From NCBI RefSeq assembly GCF_003171515.1, contig NC_089390.1:62001-126000 (forward strand): a stretch of DNA of 64,000 bases, written 5' to 3'. This stretch comes from Pyrenophora tritici-repentis. Lineage: Eukaryota; Ascomycota; Dothideomycetes; Pleosporales; Pleosporaceae. Shown here in pieces: positions 33,735 to 45,167 of the stretch (its first letter is position 1; the number at the start of each line of letters is the position of its first letter). The position numbers and the translations under genes were made by a program. The notes beneath the pieces are model-generated. The model did no database searches, had not been told where the DNA came from, and saw only the letters and a list, made by a program, of their open reading frames with translations.

Positions 33735-35372
33735 CTAAGGGCCTTTGGCGTAGCCACCACCACCTGACTTGTTGCTTGACAAGCGGCGGGTGTGTTTCAT
33801 GTGGGACTTGACCTTGTCGCTGAGACTGAGCGCGAGCTGTGCAAACGTCCCTATCATACCCACCATTTCAACCATGATGGTTTGCAGTGCTTTCGTAGCC
33901 GCGCGCTTGGAGGGGTTGTTGAGGTCGATTTTGGCAAGGCTCTCACTCGACGCCCCCTGTACTGGCTCTCCACCAAACACATGATATGTGTCCATGGACG
34001 GCAGAGCCTTTACGGTTTCGACGTCGATGTCAAGGGGGCTTGTAGAGAATGTTGGCGGTTTTTCGCTAGTGCAGTGTATGGCTGGAGGCAGTATGGTGCG
34101 AATGTAACCTTTCTTTTTACTAGCCACCTTACGGCTGTAAGCCATGAGCTTAGTGTAGCCGAACCTGCCCCATGGTTCTACGACAGTCGACACCGAGGTA
34201 TGAACAGCCTCGCCATAGCCATTGAGATCAGCCAGGTCGAAATCCGGGTGGTGAATCTGCTTCCACCTAACGAGACTGGTGATCGTGATGAATGTCCTGA
34301 CTGTTAGAACAGTAGCTTCTCCACGGGCGTTGCTATCGATCCGCTCCCATCGAGCTATCTCCAGATCTAGAGACACTCTATTCGTCATGTCGACAGTGAT
34401 GCGACCCAGTTGGACGATTTTGGCGCGGTCGTTACACGTCTCTTTGGTGAAAGTATTCCACTTGCGATTCACTAATGCAGCTTGCTCAGTCGCACACTGC
34501 GCTCCTCTGCCTGCAATCTGACAGACATTGCATGCCGGTTGGCCTTTGTTGCACCGATTCCTGTTGTTCTGGAAACACCAGGGACATATCCGGCTTCCAA
34601 TCAGCTTAACAATAACATGCATGACATACAGCTCGATTTCTTTCGCTGCAGAATCTCGCATGTTTCAAGCTGGTATTGAACAGGCTTGGACAACACGTCC
34701 GTCCGGCTGCTCGTAGTCTACAAGCGCGACTGAGTCTTCAATGAGCTCATAGAAACGACCTTCTGCGTCATAGAGAGGCATATCGTAAACATGCATAGCT
34801 TCAGTGCTGGAAGGAGTGTAGACCGAGCCAGTCATTGCATCCTCAGTGGCCCTGAGGCCTTGGTGCTGTACAAGATCTATGAAGTGCGAGGTGTTCTTGG
34901 TTGAGTCGTCAATCGTCATGTCGAGCCGATCTAAACCAACGTCTGTGACTGCTGCGTGTGTCGCAAATGCTGGCTCCCATTTGAGGATCGTGATTGTACT
35001 CTCAACCCTGGCTTTCTTTGTGGCTCGCGATTTCCGACGTCGATCGCTAGGTGCCTCATCGGATTCATATTCGGAAGATTCCATTACCGCCCTGCTTGTT
35101 CGAGACCACCCTGACGCCATGAAGACCTCGACGGTACTATCAATGGGTATCGCAACGCTTATACCGTGTGTCTGAACGCATACGTGGGATTGCTAGTTGG
35201 AGTCGTGAGCGTGGCGGTGGCAGCCGTCTGGTGAGTGAGGCGCTGCCATTGGAACGGATGGAGACGTGGAATTATGACTGCCGTGCTGAATAACATCGCT
35301 CAAACTGGATACCCGCTCAAGCTCAGATTCTGCATCTGGCGGGCGAGTCTCTCGCGGAGATGCCGCCGGCAT
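33735..35372 (-). pseudogene. Long reading frame with two internal stops and a Zn2Cys6-like motif
   Basis: From the methionine at 35372 (MPAASPRETRPPDAESELER) one frame runs to 33735, about 545 codons. It is broken only by TAG at 35193-35195 and TGA at 34665-34667. The parts on both sides have protein-like composition: an acidic N-terminal part, a basic patch DRRRKSRATKKARVES, and a cysteine motif RICPWCFQNNRNRCNKGQPA followed by CNVCQ and a further Cys. That motif has spacing C-x2-C-x7-C-x6-C-x2-C-x8-C, close to the Zn2Cys6 binuclear cluster (usually x6 and x6). The C-terminus is Ser/Lys-rich. Weak GT-AG pairs of multiple-of-three length (63 and 51 bp) can be drawn around the stops, but their donors (GTTCCA, GTGTTG) are poor. 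It is either a decayed regulator or a gene with unusual introns. Confidence 0.5.
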
Positions 35373-35772
35373 AGTGTTCGTTATGCGGTTCCGGTGGCGC
35401 AGAACCAAGGTTAAATTGCTAGAGAGAAGCTGGGTGGGATTGAAAGTAGTGAAGAAATTTCGTGGCTGCCAGAAAACCAGCTTGGTGTTGCGTTTGTTCC
35501 AGTCGTTTAAGTGGGGCAATAGCAAACAGACGACACAAGCCGGTGTGCAGTGAGGGTGAAGCGGAATAAGCAGCCAACGAGAGGCGCCTGCCCACGAGTC
35601 TCCGCGCTCTTGTAATCTTTACGCGACCTTGACATCTCTTCTGACGGGTTTGAACTACGTTTCTGCGCAAGCACGCAGCTACTCGCCTTTACCTACCTGC
35701 CTTTACCCACCACCCACACAATACAACCCCACACCACGCCCATACCCCGGAGCCACAGACAACATCAAAATC
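35373..35772. other. Divergent intergenic region
   Basis: The 400-bp stretch lies between the minus-strand Zn2Cys6-like frame and the plus-strand zinc-finger gene. From about 35680 to 35772 the plus strand is C/A-rich, a likely 5' leader. Confidence 0.4.
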
Positions 35773-36990
35773 ATGACTGAGTCCGCAGCCTCAGCAGCCG
35801 ACGTCAAAACTGAAGGTGTTAACGACAAGGACTTTGGGCCGGCCTTTGACAAGCTCTATGATCTCATGGACGAAGACCGCATGGACGAATGCCTTGAAGA
35901 AGCGCGCGACTTAACTAGTGGAAGAGCCCCGCCTACCTACCTACCTTCGCATCAGGACTTGGATTCTGCTCGGTAGCATTGAAGACTATTGTGAAGCAGA
36001 GGTATGCTACAGCAGAGGCAAAAATCTGTACAACCAATGCAGAGAATGCCACCCTGCTGGCGTCAGCGCCAAGACCGACGAAATCTACGACGAGCTCGCA
36101 GAATTTCTACAGGACCTGAGGAACGGTCTTGATAATGAAGAAGACGAAATCAGTCTGCGCGAAGCACCCCCTGCCAGATCAAAGCTGAGTATGAAGCTGA
36201 AGTCGCGATATGAAGCGATGATACAAAAGGAAGAAGATGAGGCTATGATGGAAGGACAAGAAGAAGAAGAAGAAGAAGAAGATTATGATGATGATGAGAA
36301 AGATGCGGATGATAAAGACGCCAAGTCAATTGATACCGACGCCGCTACTCCAGAAAGATCAGGCGTGGAGAACATGGAAACAAAGGAGACATTTGCGTCC
36401 GAGCCAAGGCCAGAACGCGAGACTGCTACGGTATGTCTATCCACACACTTACAACCTGAAGTAGACGTACATACTAACCAAGACAGCCAAACAAACCCTA
36501 TGTCCCGCCTTTCAAGCGCAACTTGTTGAATCAAGAGGGTAGCGGTGACCGCACAGAGGATATCTTGCAGTGTATGGTACCCTGTGCTAGATGCCCAGCT
36601 ACCTTTCCCGACAAGGCTGCACATGAACGTCACCAGACAGTATGTGCGATTACGGTTGCCAAACAGATTTCTGCTCAGATTGTTGCGGAACGCAAGAACG
36701 CAGAGAAAGCACAAGCCCTCTTGCGAGACGACCTGAGAAGGACGATCAAGGTGATGTCCGAGGAAAATTTGGCGATATCCAAGGAAAAATTGGCGATCGA
36801 GAGGACTTCATTGGCGACCCGGTTGAGAGATCTAGAGAAGGTCAAGGCCAACATCGCAATCGAGAGAAAGGTGATAGCAGACAAGTTGGCGGACCTGGAA
36901 AAATCGAACACCCAAGTCACAGCCGATAGCGAGCAAGTAAGCCTTTCACTGAGTAAGCTAGACAGCGAACTCGCCGAAATGTCAGATTGA
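35773..36990 (+). CDS. Zinc-finger / coiled-coil protein of unknown function (one-base frame break)
   Basis: The start is at 35773 (MTESAASAADVKTEGVNDKD). The first part (LYDLMDEDRMDECLEEARDL) and the next (LPTYLRIRTWILLGSIEDYC) read as one TPR-like helical domain but are in different frames. The shift is one extra base near 35913-35925, and no GT occurs nearby to allow an intron. The first coding block ends at 36430, and a 56-bp GT-AG intron (36431-36486) leads to the last exon, 36487-36990. The middle has a long Glu/Asp run coded by GAA repeats (36252-36282). The last exon has a C2H2-like finger, CARCPATFPDKAAHERHQTV with a nearby Cys, then a coiled coil of Lys/Glu/Leu heptads. The role is unknown. 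Confidence 0.6.
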
Positions 36991-37191
36991 ACAGGCCCTG
37001 TCAGGAAGCGAAGGTAGCAGGCGGATTCCAGAGTAGAATGAAACATGATATACTGTACTCTCTATTCCATGTGTCCATGTCGCGCGCGCCAAGAACTGAC
37101 CTACTAAGAAAGCATCAATTTCTAGCTTACTTCTTCAATCCTCGCAATCTCAGTTTCCCCTTTGACCTTTACTTACACTCTTCCTCAACCC

Positions 37192-37512
37192 CTACCCCCC
37201 TCTCACCAAAAACTCCTCCCCCAACGTGTACCCACCCAACACATCCTTCAACCCCTCATCAAACACGGGCTGCACATCCCTGCCCTCCTCATCCAACCCC
37301 CCCAAATAATCTGTAATATCCCTCCCATCAAACTCCCTCATTTCAAACCCATTGCCCAAAAACGCAAAAACATTATCGCCCCAATACACAATCTCAAAAT
37401 CCTCATACCGTGGACTCTCCATCATTTTCAAAAAATGGAGTCTTGATCCCGGCCAGATGGCTGCCTGACCATCAGTTTTCCCTTGTTTAAACCACGAGCG
37501 ACAAGGTGATAT
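37192..37512 (-). pseudogene. Orphaned C-terminal segment of the monooxygenase
   Basis: The frame of the monooxygenase continues for 106 codons after its TAG stop at 37513-37515. It encodes SPCRSWFKQGKTDG, AAIWPGSRLHFLKMMESPRY and EDFEIVYWG, the conserved C-terminal part of Baeyer-Villiger-type monooxygenases. The open frame and family fit show that it belonged to the upstream gene. Confidence 0.75.
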
Positions 37513-39093
37513 CTACGCCGTGCGTTTGAGGAAGAGATCGGCGTGTTGGCGGAAGTGGAGGGAAGGGGTAAGTTTTGGGGTTAGGGATTTTATGTTTTCG
37601 ATTTGGGTTTTTGTGATGGCGTGGAAGATGTAGCGTGTCCATTGTTCGATGAGGGGGATGAAGGAGCCGTGGCCGAGGGGGCCGTAGGGGCCGCAGAAGG
37701 AAAACGTGTTGGGGAAGTTTGGTATGCCCACGCTGAGGTACGATGTTACCCCGTTTTCGGTGCCCCACACAGAGCGTAGGTCGTGGCCGTGGGCGATGAA
37801 GGGAAAGCGCGGGAGCCATGAGGTGTTGAAGCCTGTGGCGCAGATTATTACGTCGACGGTGTGGGGGGTGCCGTCTTGGTCGATGAAGCCGGTGGGTGTG
37901 ATGGTTTTGATGGGGTCGGTGAAGACGGTCGTGTTTTTGGCGACGAGGGCTTCGAGGTAGCCCGGTGCGGGGGTTGGACGACGACACCCTGGGTTGAAGT
38001 TTTTTGGAATCATTTTCTCCGTCAGACGGGCGTCGTGGTTTAGCTTTGTGCGCATTTCTGTGGCGGCGTATTCGCGGGCTAGACGGGCTTCTGGGCTGCC
38101 TTTGATGATGAATTTGAAGCGCTGGTTTAGCTCGTTTTCGATTTGTTTGCGGTATTCGAGATACTTTTGGGGGTTGTTGGATAGGTACTTGAGTTGTTCT
38201 TCGCTGTCTGGGGAGGTTAGCTCACATCAGGCTCGACGGGGAAGTGGTGGAGATGAGAATTTCGCACATCGGAAGTTTGCTCCATTCTTTCCAGCCCAGG
38301 TTTGTGCAAAGCCTGCTGTGATCCAGATGGGTGATCGCACCCAGTGGTAGAGATGCTCAACTTTTTGCTGTATAGCCGCAACGATTTGTACACCTGAACT
38401 TCCAGAACCAATGACAGCTACCCTCTTATTAGACAGATCATAACCTTCCTCGTAGTTTGCAGAGTGCATTAGTTTTCCTTTGAAATCGGACAACCCCGGG
38501 ATATCTGGCCATTTCCAATTGTTCAAGACACCACCAGCATTAATGAAGAACTCGGCACTATCTTCGAAAACCTCGTCTTTTTCCAGATCACGAACCTTGC
38601 ACCGCCATAGTCCAGCATCATCATCCCACTCGACGTGCTCCAGACGGTGGCGCAGTTTGATGTACTTGGCGATGAAGTCGTTCTCGCGCTCAATCGATTT
38701 CAAGTATTCCCATATCTCAGGCGAGTACGAGTAGAAGTGCGACCAAAGCTTGATCTTCCAGGAGAACTGGTAATTTACAGACGGGATATCACACGCACAT
38801 CCAGGGTACCGGTTTTCTAGCCATGTACCCCCAATGTCGTTGTTCTTTTCGTAGCAAACCATTTCAAGGTTCTCCATCTCTTCCTCGGCTTTCTTGAAGA
38901 AGTTTAGAGATGAGGCGCCCGCTCCCATGAGAATGACCTTTACCCTCCTCTTCGTCCCCATTGGCTGTTCATTAATCTGGTATCCATGCTCGTCTGTTTT
39001 GGGCGGGAGCTGGTCGCGGACTTGCATATTTTCGTCTGCATCATTTCCAGGCGCTGCATAGAGCGACTTGGGTGGATCCGATTGTACACCCAT
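37513..39093 (-). CDS. FAD/NADPH flavin monooxygenase, Baeyer-Villiger type, truncated by a stop
   Basis: These enzymes insert oxygen next to a ketone or hydroxylate substrates using FAD and NADPH. Exon 1 is 39093-38268 and exon 2 is 38207-37513, with a 60-bp intron and a phase-1 join; the product is 506 residues. The FAD-binding motif ILMGAGASSLNFF lies at about residue 53. WLENRYPGCACDIPSVNYQ is typical of the family. The fingerprint FKGKLMHSANYEEGYD matches FxGxxxHxxxW/Y. The NADP motif VAVIGSGSSGVQIV follows, then CATGFNTSWLPRFPF. At 37513 a TAG replaces the conserved Trp of the TAWS-PCRSW region, and 106 further in-frame codons remain open. So the enzyme probably lost its last sixth; activity is doubtful. 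An hAT-like MITE lies about 290 bp upstream of the start. Confidence 0.82.
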
Positions 39094-39384
39094 GTTGCAA
39101 TATGGGAGAGTAAGAGTGTGGACCCTGTTGTGGAAAATGACAAGTGCGGATTATCAGTGATGCCCTGGTATATACGTGTGCATTGTCAAACCTCGGATAT
39201 AACAACTATAAGGCGGAGACAGTGACAGCATAGGCAACATGCGGGGTAAGCTCCAGCAGCGATCTATGGTAAGTAAGTGTGTCATCCCACGATGCGCACA
39301 AGCATTTGCTGAGCTGCGGCTGATTATAGTTGTGGCGTATGAGAAGCTGATAAGGGGGTATACACCAACACAGGAAGAGGAAGG
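39094..39384. other. Upstream region of the monooxygenase gene
   Basis: This 291-bp region between the monooxygenase start and the MITE should contain its promoter. No distinct element is visible. Confidence 0.4.
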
Positions 39385-39546
39385 CACAGTCCGCAACAAT
39401 CAATTAAGTGGGTCCTAGAAGGTTCAGATTGGATTGATTGATTACCGCTTTAAGCCTAGTAGTTACCTATAGGAGTTTAAGCCCTACCTAGATAGGTAAG
39501 TGGGTCTAGGAGAGTGACCGGATTGAATTGATTGTTGCGGAGTCTA
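39385..39546. mobile_element. Non-autonomous hAT-like MITE, copy 2 (162 bp)
   Basis: The ends are imperfect inverted repeats that share GTCCGCAACAATCAATT / ACTCCGCAACAATCAATT with copy 1 at 26932-27059. The flanks are an 8-bp duplication, GAGGAAGG, at 39377-39384 and 39547-39554. The interior has further subterminal repeats of aagtgggtc and no coding capacity. The left end (CACAG) has diverged from the right end (TAGAC), so this copy looks older than copy 1. Confidence 0.8.
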
Positions 39547-40273
39547 GAGGAAGGCACTGCAAGCATGGAACCAAGGGAAATGGAGTGAATCATCAGGATA
39601 CTCTCGCCGTGATTATGCATGATGCAGTGCCGAGATTGTTGAATAGTCAAGAAATTAGTCGGGTAGGGTGGCTGTCATGTGTGATGAGTGTTGGTCAGGC
39701 ACACTGTAGGGCTCCGCTCCCGGCTTGGCTTGATAGACAAGTGCTGGGCTGGTTATGGGCTGAGAGCAGCGAGTTGGCCGCGACGTCTGCACACACGCCC
39801 TATCCGTCCTTTTCGACGACGACGAATTGCAGTGCAGTCGTCGATTACTTGGCCACCCACCTGTCTCGTAGTCCTGTCGCCGCGCCACACAAACGGGCCG
39901 TTTTTCGGTTTCCCACGCCAGAGACGCCCAAACACGCTGCTCCACACTTTCACGACGCACAGGCAGCGCTACCCCGTCCTCATTCCAAGACACGGGAGAA
40001 GACATTTCTCGGCAGCGCATGCGAGCGCACGACATTGCAGAGTCGCAAACACCCTCTGGTTCTTTTCTGCGCCCAAATTCTACAACAATCGCGCTGGCTA
40101 GATTTCGAGACCCCTAAGCCCAGCATCTCTCAGCGGCCCCGGTCATGGTGCCCGCGCAAGTCTGCCAGATAGCCTCGTGAATGAGTCGACCAACTGACTG
40201 ACGACCGACACTGTCAACCGCCTCAACACGCATTGCGCCTTCCTCGTCGCCGCCGTCGCGCCTTCCATACGCC
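39547..40273. other. RhoGEF upstream region
   Basis: The 727-bp region leads to the RhoGEF start. Long open frames on both strands here (for example 39528-40172) overlap each other and have no family features. The part from about 39790 to 40273 is C-rich and is the likely leader. Confidence 0.4.
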
Positions 40274-43200
40274 ATGTCGTACTACGGGAACGGCCAGAAC
40301 TACTACAACCCAAACATACCGCACTCGAGTGGTGGAGGCGGGCCCGCCCAATATCAACACCGCCGCTCCATATCCAGTGCCGACCAAATCAGTCATACAA
40401 ATGGAGGACCTCCCACGGCCTACGGGGCTCTTATGCAGCCCGAAAGGCGCAACAGCTTGGCCGCGCGCCAGAATGATGAGCTCTTCATCGGTGCCAACAG
40501 CTCCCCGCAGCCATCTCAGGGTCCAATGTCGCCAACTTCGGCGGGCGGGTACAGCAGTGGCTACGGCTACAACCCTCAGGACTACAACACCCAGCCCATT
40601 ACTATGCCGAATCCCCAGCAGTTTGGCGCAAACCGCACCTTTGCCCCGCCAGTGTCTGTTTCCTCGCACCAGCCCTACAACCCAGCCGTGTATGCGAGCA
40701 ACAGTCTCGTGAGGACAAACACGGCAAACCACCCCTATGGGTTCTCGCCCACGTCGCCAACGGTTCCCTTTCCCTCGCCCGCGTCATACCAGAGTTCGCA
40801 GTTTGCACGGGCTCCGTCAGTGCAGAGCCGTACGTCAGCTTACGCGACGCCCGCCTCAAACGCTTCTTCGGGATATTACGCCTCGAACGCGTCGCATGCC
40901 CCGCTCCCGTCACCGCCCACATACGATACCGGCTACGGCTCCCAGCGCGGGGAGAGATACTCTGGGCATTCAAATCAACTCCCGCCTACGCCCGAAGTCC
41001 CACCGCATGGTTCCCCCCAGCGAAGCAGCACCGTGTCGTCGCGACCGCTGCCTCCCCCGCCGCCGAATGAGGATGACGACGATGACTACTTTTCGCCCAC
41101 CAATGACTACCAAGACGAGCTATTCAATGATGTTCTCAGCATGACGTCGACCAGCGCCTCAGGGGCCCAAGTACAACCACCCAACGGCCAATACTACGAG
41201 GAGAATGGCCACAATGGGGGCCAGATGGTGCCATATCCCCCTGGACGGGAAACCTATGCCAGCGACGAGAGCGATGTGGAGGCAGCTGCCGGTTTGGCTG
41301 CACTTCAAATGGCCGAGGAACAAGACAGGGCCGACGAAGCTCGAAGGGCAAGTGGTGGTGGCCCCGGCCTATACAGCAACTACTCGTCCGTGCATTCACC
41401 CCCGATGCCTGTAGAACCTGTGCAGGGGGGAAGCGCAAGCGACAGCGACTATGTGGGCATGGACGTGGGTACTTATGGCGGCGGCTTCATGCCCTCGTTC
41501 AACTACGGCGGAGATCCAGACCAACTGGCAGCCGGTGGCCACACAGCATCAAGTTCAGGGTCGCAACGGCGATCAGACCATCCCGGCGACGATTACGACC
41601 CGATCCACCCCTTCCCCTCGTTTGCGAGTAATGCGCGTGTGGACACGTTTGGTACCGGGGGGCTGGAGGAACCTAGCGCGCGGCGGCGGAGCTACGATGA
41701 GGGCGATGAGGTCATTCTCATGGACAACGCCTCTGGCATATCCGGCTCTACACTCGTGGGGCCTTCGGCTGTCATGCCAGGCGAACCGCCAGACATGTTC
41801 TACCACCCTGGCATCTCGAATCGGCCTCTGCCTCCTCCTCCGGTCAATACCAGCCCTCGGCGCTTGAACCACCAAAGCAATGGCTCTTCCGGCTCGGGTT
41901 CCTACGAATACTGGCGAAATGCTCCTTCAGCACGCGGCTCATATCCTACCGATCCTAATGCCCTGCAAATGATATCTCCCACAGGAGCATATGTGCCCCG
42001 CTCTACCTCTCTCCTCCAGCACAGCAACGCCCGCGATGCCATACCACTGCCACGGTCGAAAACAGACGCCGAACAAGGACATCGGCCCAGAGGTGCTGGT
42101 AACCGCAACACCTTTTACGGCGGCGCCATGGATAGTGACGGCAACACATTAACCCCTGGTAGTGCCGAAGCTGTAGCCATCGACCTACCCACCATCCCCG
42201 CCGGCAAGCGTTTCAACCCTGCCAAGCTGTCCAGCATCGACTTCAAGCGATGCACCGAACCCTGGGCGCTTAGCTCCATCATTAGTTGGCTTAAGAGCAT
42301 GACTGAAGGTGAAAACGATCTCAAGGAAGCGCCGATCCAAGAAGGCTTAATCGCCCTCTTTACCCACAAAGTCCCGACTATGAACATTGCTGATGCCGAG
42401 ACGCTGAGTAGCCGCGTTGTCGCAGACATGTACAAGGCAGGCACACTTGTACATGAAGAGGAGTGGCTCAAGTTTTCGACAGCCAGCATGACTGGTGTCA
42501 TTTTCCAGCTTACAGGAGCAGGATGTTATGCGCCCATGCTGCACACACACGCAAGTCCTGGTCGATGCTACTCACACCACTGCCAACGCACCCTCAAGAA
42601 GATCGATCTCCATGCCCCATCGGCTGCTCCTCGTGCAGAGGATTGGGCTACTTTCTACAAGTTGAAAAAGGAAGACCTGGAAGGCGCGAACAAGAAGGAA
42701 ATTGAACGCCAAAATATTCTACACGAGATTGTACAGGGAGAGGACAACTACATGAACAGACTTGACGTCTTACGGCATCTGTACCGCGACCGACTACAGT
42801 CTGCCCAACCGCCAGTCATACCCCCTAAGAAGCTCGACAAATTCATCCGGGATGTATTCAGCAAGGTTGATGCGGTGCGAAAAGCAAACGAAGACCATCT
42901 CCTCCCGCAGATAAAATACCGTCAACAAGAGCAAGGCCCGTGGATTGTTGGTTTCAGCGACATCTTCAGAGAATGGATACGGAAGGCGAAACAAGCTTAC
43001 ATAGAATACGCAGCTGCCTTTCCCTATGCATCCTTCCTTGTTCGACAAGAGGCCGACAGGAATATGCTGTTCCGGACCTTTCTGGACGAAGCCCAGAAGA
43101 ACAAACTTTCAAACAAACTCGGCTGGGACACATATCTCAAGGGGCCCATTGACCGACTGCAGCGTTATGGTCTTCTCATCGATACTGTCATCAAGTACTC

Positions 43201-45167
43201 GACGGTAGACAACGAGGAAAAGCGAAACCTTCAAATCGCCAAAGAGGAGATCAAGGCGGTGACTCTAGAGTGCGACAGTCGTGTCGCTGAAATGAGCCGA
43301 AAGGTCAATCTCACCGATCTGCAAAACAAACTCATCCTGAGACCGGGTATGCAACGAGTGGAGCTTAATCTTGATCATCTCGGGAGAGAACTCATCTTCC
43401 GGGGTGACCTACAAAGAATGGGTGCTAATCGGTTCAACTGGCTTGAGACGCACGCACTGCTATTCGACCATTACCTGGTACTTGCAAAAACAGTCGCCCA
43501 CAGGGAAGCGGATGGTTTTACCAAGTCTGACAAGTATGACGTCTCCAAATTACCAATTCCCATGGATCTGCTTGTGCTCGAAAGCGAAGACGATGATCCT
43601 GTTGTCCGCTCTACTATGAAGGGTATTTCAACAGTCACTACTGTCTCCGGTCGGGTTGGTGGTGGGGCAGCAGCGCGCATCAACAGCCCATTACCAGGAG
43701 CCCTTCAATACACCAACACCAGCAATTCCCTCGGATCGCAGACTACCAATGGTTCTGGCAAGACACTTGTCAACACTGCGTCGAATGATGTCGCCAAGGA
43801 CGAAAAGGTGCTGTACCCATTCCGGGTAAAACATTTGGGTAAAGAGACGTACACGCTGTACGCTCCATCAGCTCAAAACCGAGCAGAGTGGTGTGACAAC
43901 CTCATCATCGCAAAGACACGACACGCAGCAGCATTATTCGCCCAAAACGCTGAACCCTTCCGGTTGCGTGTCATGGCTGATGCTGCTTTTGCCTACGATA
44001 GCGCGATGCCATCGCAAAGAGCAATCACCATCAAAGGCACGCCCTTGGACCGTGCAGTTGATGAGGTGGAGAAGCTTTTCATCAATGTTGGTCGTCCTGC
44101 TCCCATCTGCCGAGCACGCGTCAACTGCGCAACAGCTTTCAACCAGCCGTATGGCAAGCACATGGTAGCGGTCGGCACAGACATAGGAGTCTTTGTGTCG
44201 GACTTTGACAACCCCAGAGGCTGGCAAAAGGTAGGAAATGTCATTGTTTGAAGTGATATGATGCTAACAAATTCAGGCAATCCAAATCCCGCGAGTAACA
44301 CAAATAGCCGTGCTAGAACAATTTAGCCTGATGCTGCTCATATCAGACAAATCACTCATCGCGTACCACCTCGATGCCGTTTGTCCTGTGAGTGGCGTAG
44401 CACCCTCCAGCGACTCCACCCGCCGCGCCCCTCAGAAGCTCTCCGGCGCCCGCGACATTGGCTTCTTCGCCACGGGCGTAATGAAAGACCGAACGCTCGT
44501 CTTCTACAAAAAACGCGACAACATCTCCTCAACCTTCAAAGTGCTCGAGCCCGTGTACCAAAAGTCAACAGAGAAGAAATCCCGCATCTGGAAAACCGGT
44601 CGCACAGAATTCTTCCGCGAGTACGATGAATTCTACATCCCAGCCGAATGCTACACCATCAACCTCTTCCACTCCTCCCTCGCCATCTCCACAGCAAAGG
44701 GGTTTGAAGTTTTGACGCTAGATAAAAAACACCCCTGGTCCGTCCCCGACCTCGAACAACCACACGTAGCAACCATCGCGTCGCGGCTCCAAAACCAAAA
44801 CCCCCTCGGCATGTTCCGCCTGTCCGACCAAGAATTCCTCCTCTGCTACGAAGAATGCGCCGTATACATTAACAAAAATGGCGACATTTCCCGCTCCGTC
44901 ATCATGGAATTCGTGGGCAAAGCCAAATCCGCCGCCATGTATGGACCGTATGTTCTGTTGTTTGACCCCGATTTCGTTGAGATTCGGAATGCGCAGAATG
45001 GGAGACTTAGACAGGTGATTGCGGGTAGAGATGTTAAATGTCTGGATGATGGGTTGAGTGGGGGTAGTGCGCATAATAGGACGGTTAAGTTGAGTTTGCA
45101 ACATCCGGCTCATGAGAGGAGTCAGGTTGTTGTGGAGTTGGTGCTTAATGAGGGGCAGAAGGAGTGA
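40274..45167 (+). CDS. rom2: Rho guanine-nucleotide exchange factor (DEP, DH, PH, CNH), Rom2-like
   Basis: Rom2-type exchange factors load GTP on Rho1 at the plasma membrane in the cell-wall-integrity pathway. Exon 1 is 40274-44230 and exon 2 is 44277-45167, with a 46-bp intron; the product is 1,615 residues. The first ~640 residues are Tyr/Ser/Pro/Gly-rich and disordered ([20 protein letters not shown]). A DEP-like region covers about residues 645-760 ([17 protein letters not shown]). The DH domain begins near residue 815 ([20 protein letters not shown]) and includes [20 protein letters not shown]. The PH domain spans about 1035-1225 ([20 protein letters not shown]). The citron-homology domain covers about 1265 to the end and crosses the intron ([20 protein letters not shown]). 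Domain order matches Rom1/Rom2 and S. pombe Rgf proteins. Which paralogue it is cannot be settled here. Confidence 0.93.

Noticed and set aside
37463..37515. Possible 52-bp intron that would hide the monooxygenase stop
   Set aside because: It would remove the conserved PCRSWFKQGK stretch and shift the frame of the conserved WPGSRLHF region.
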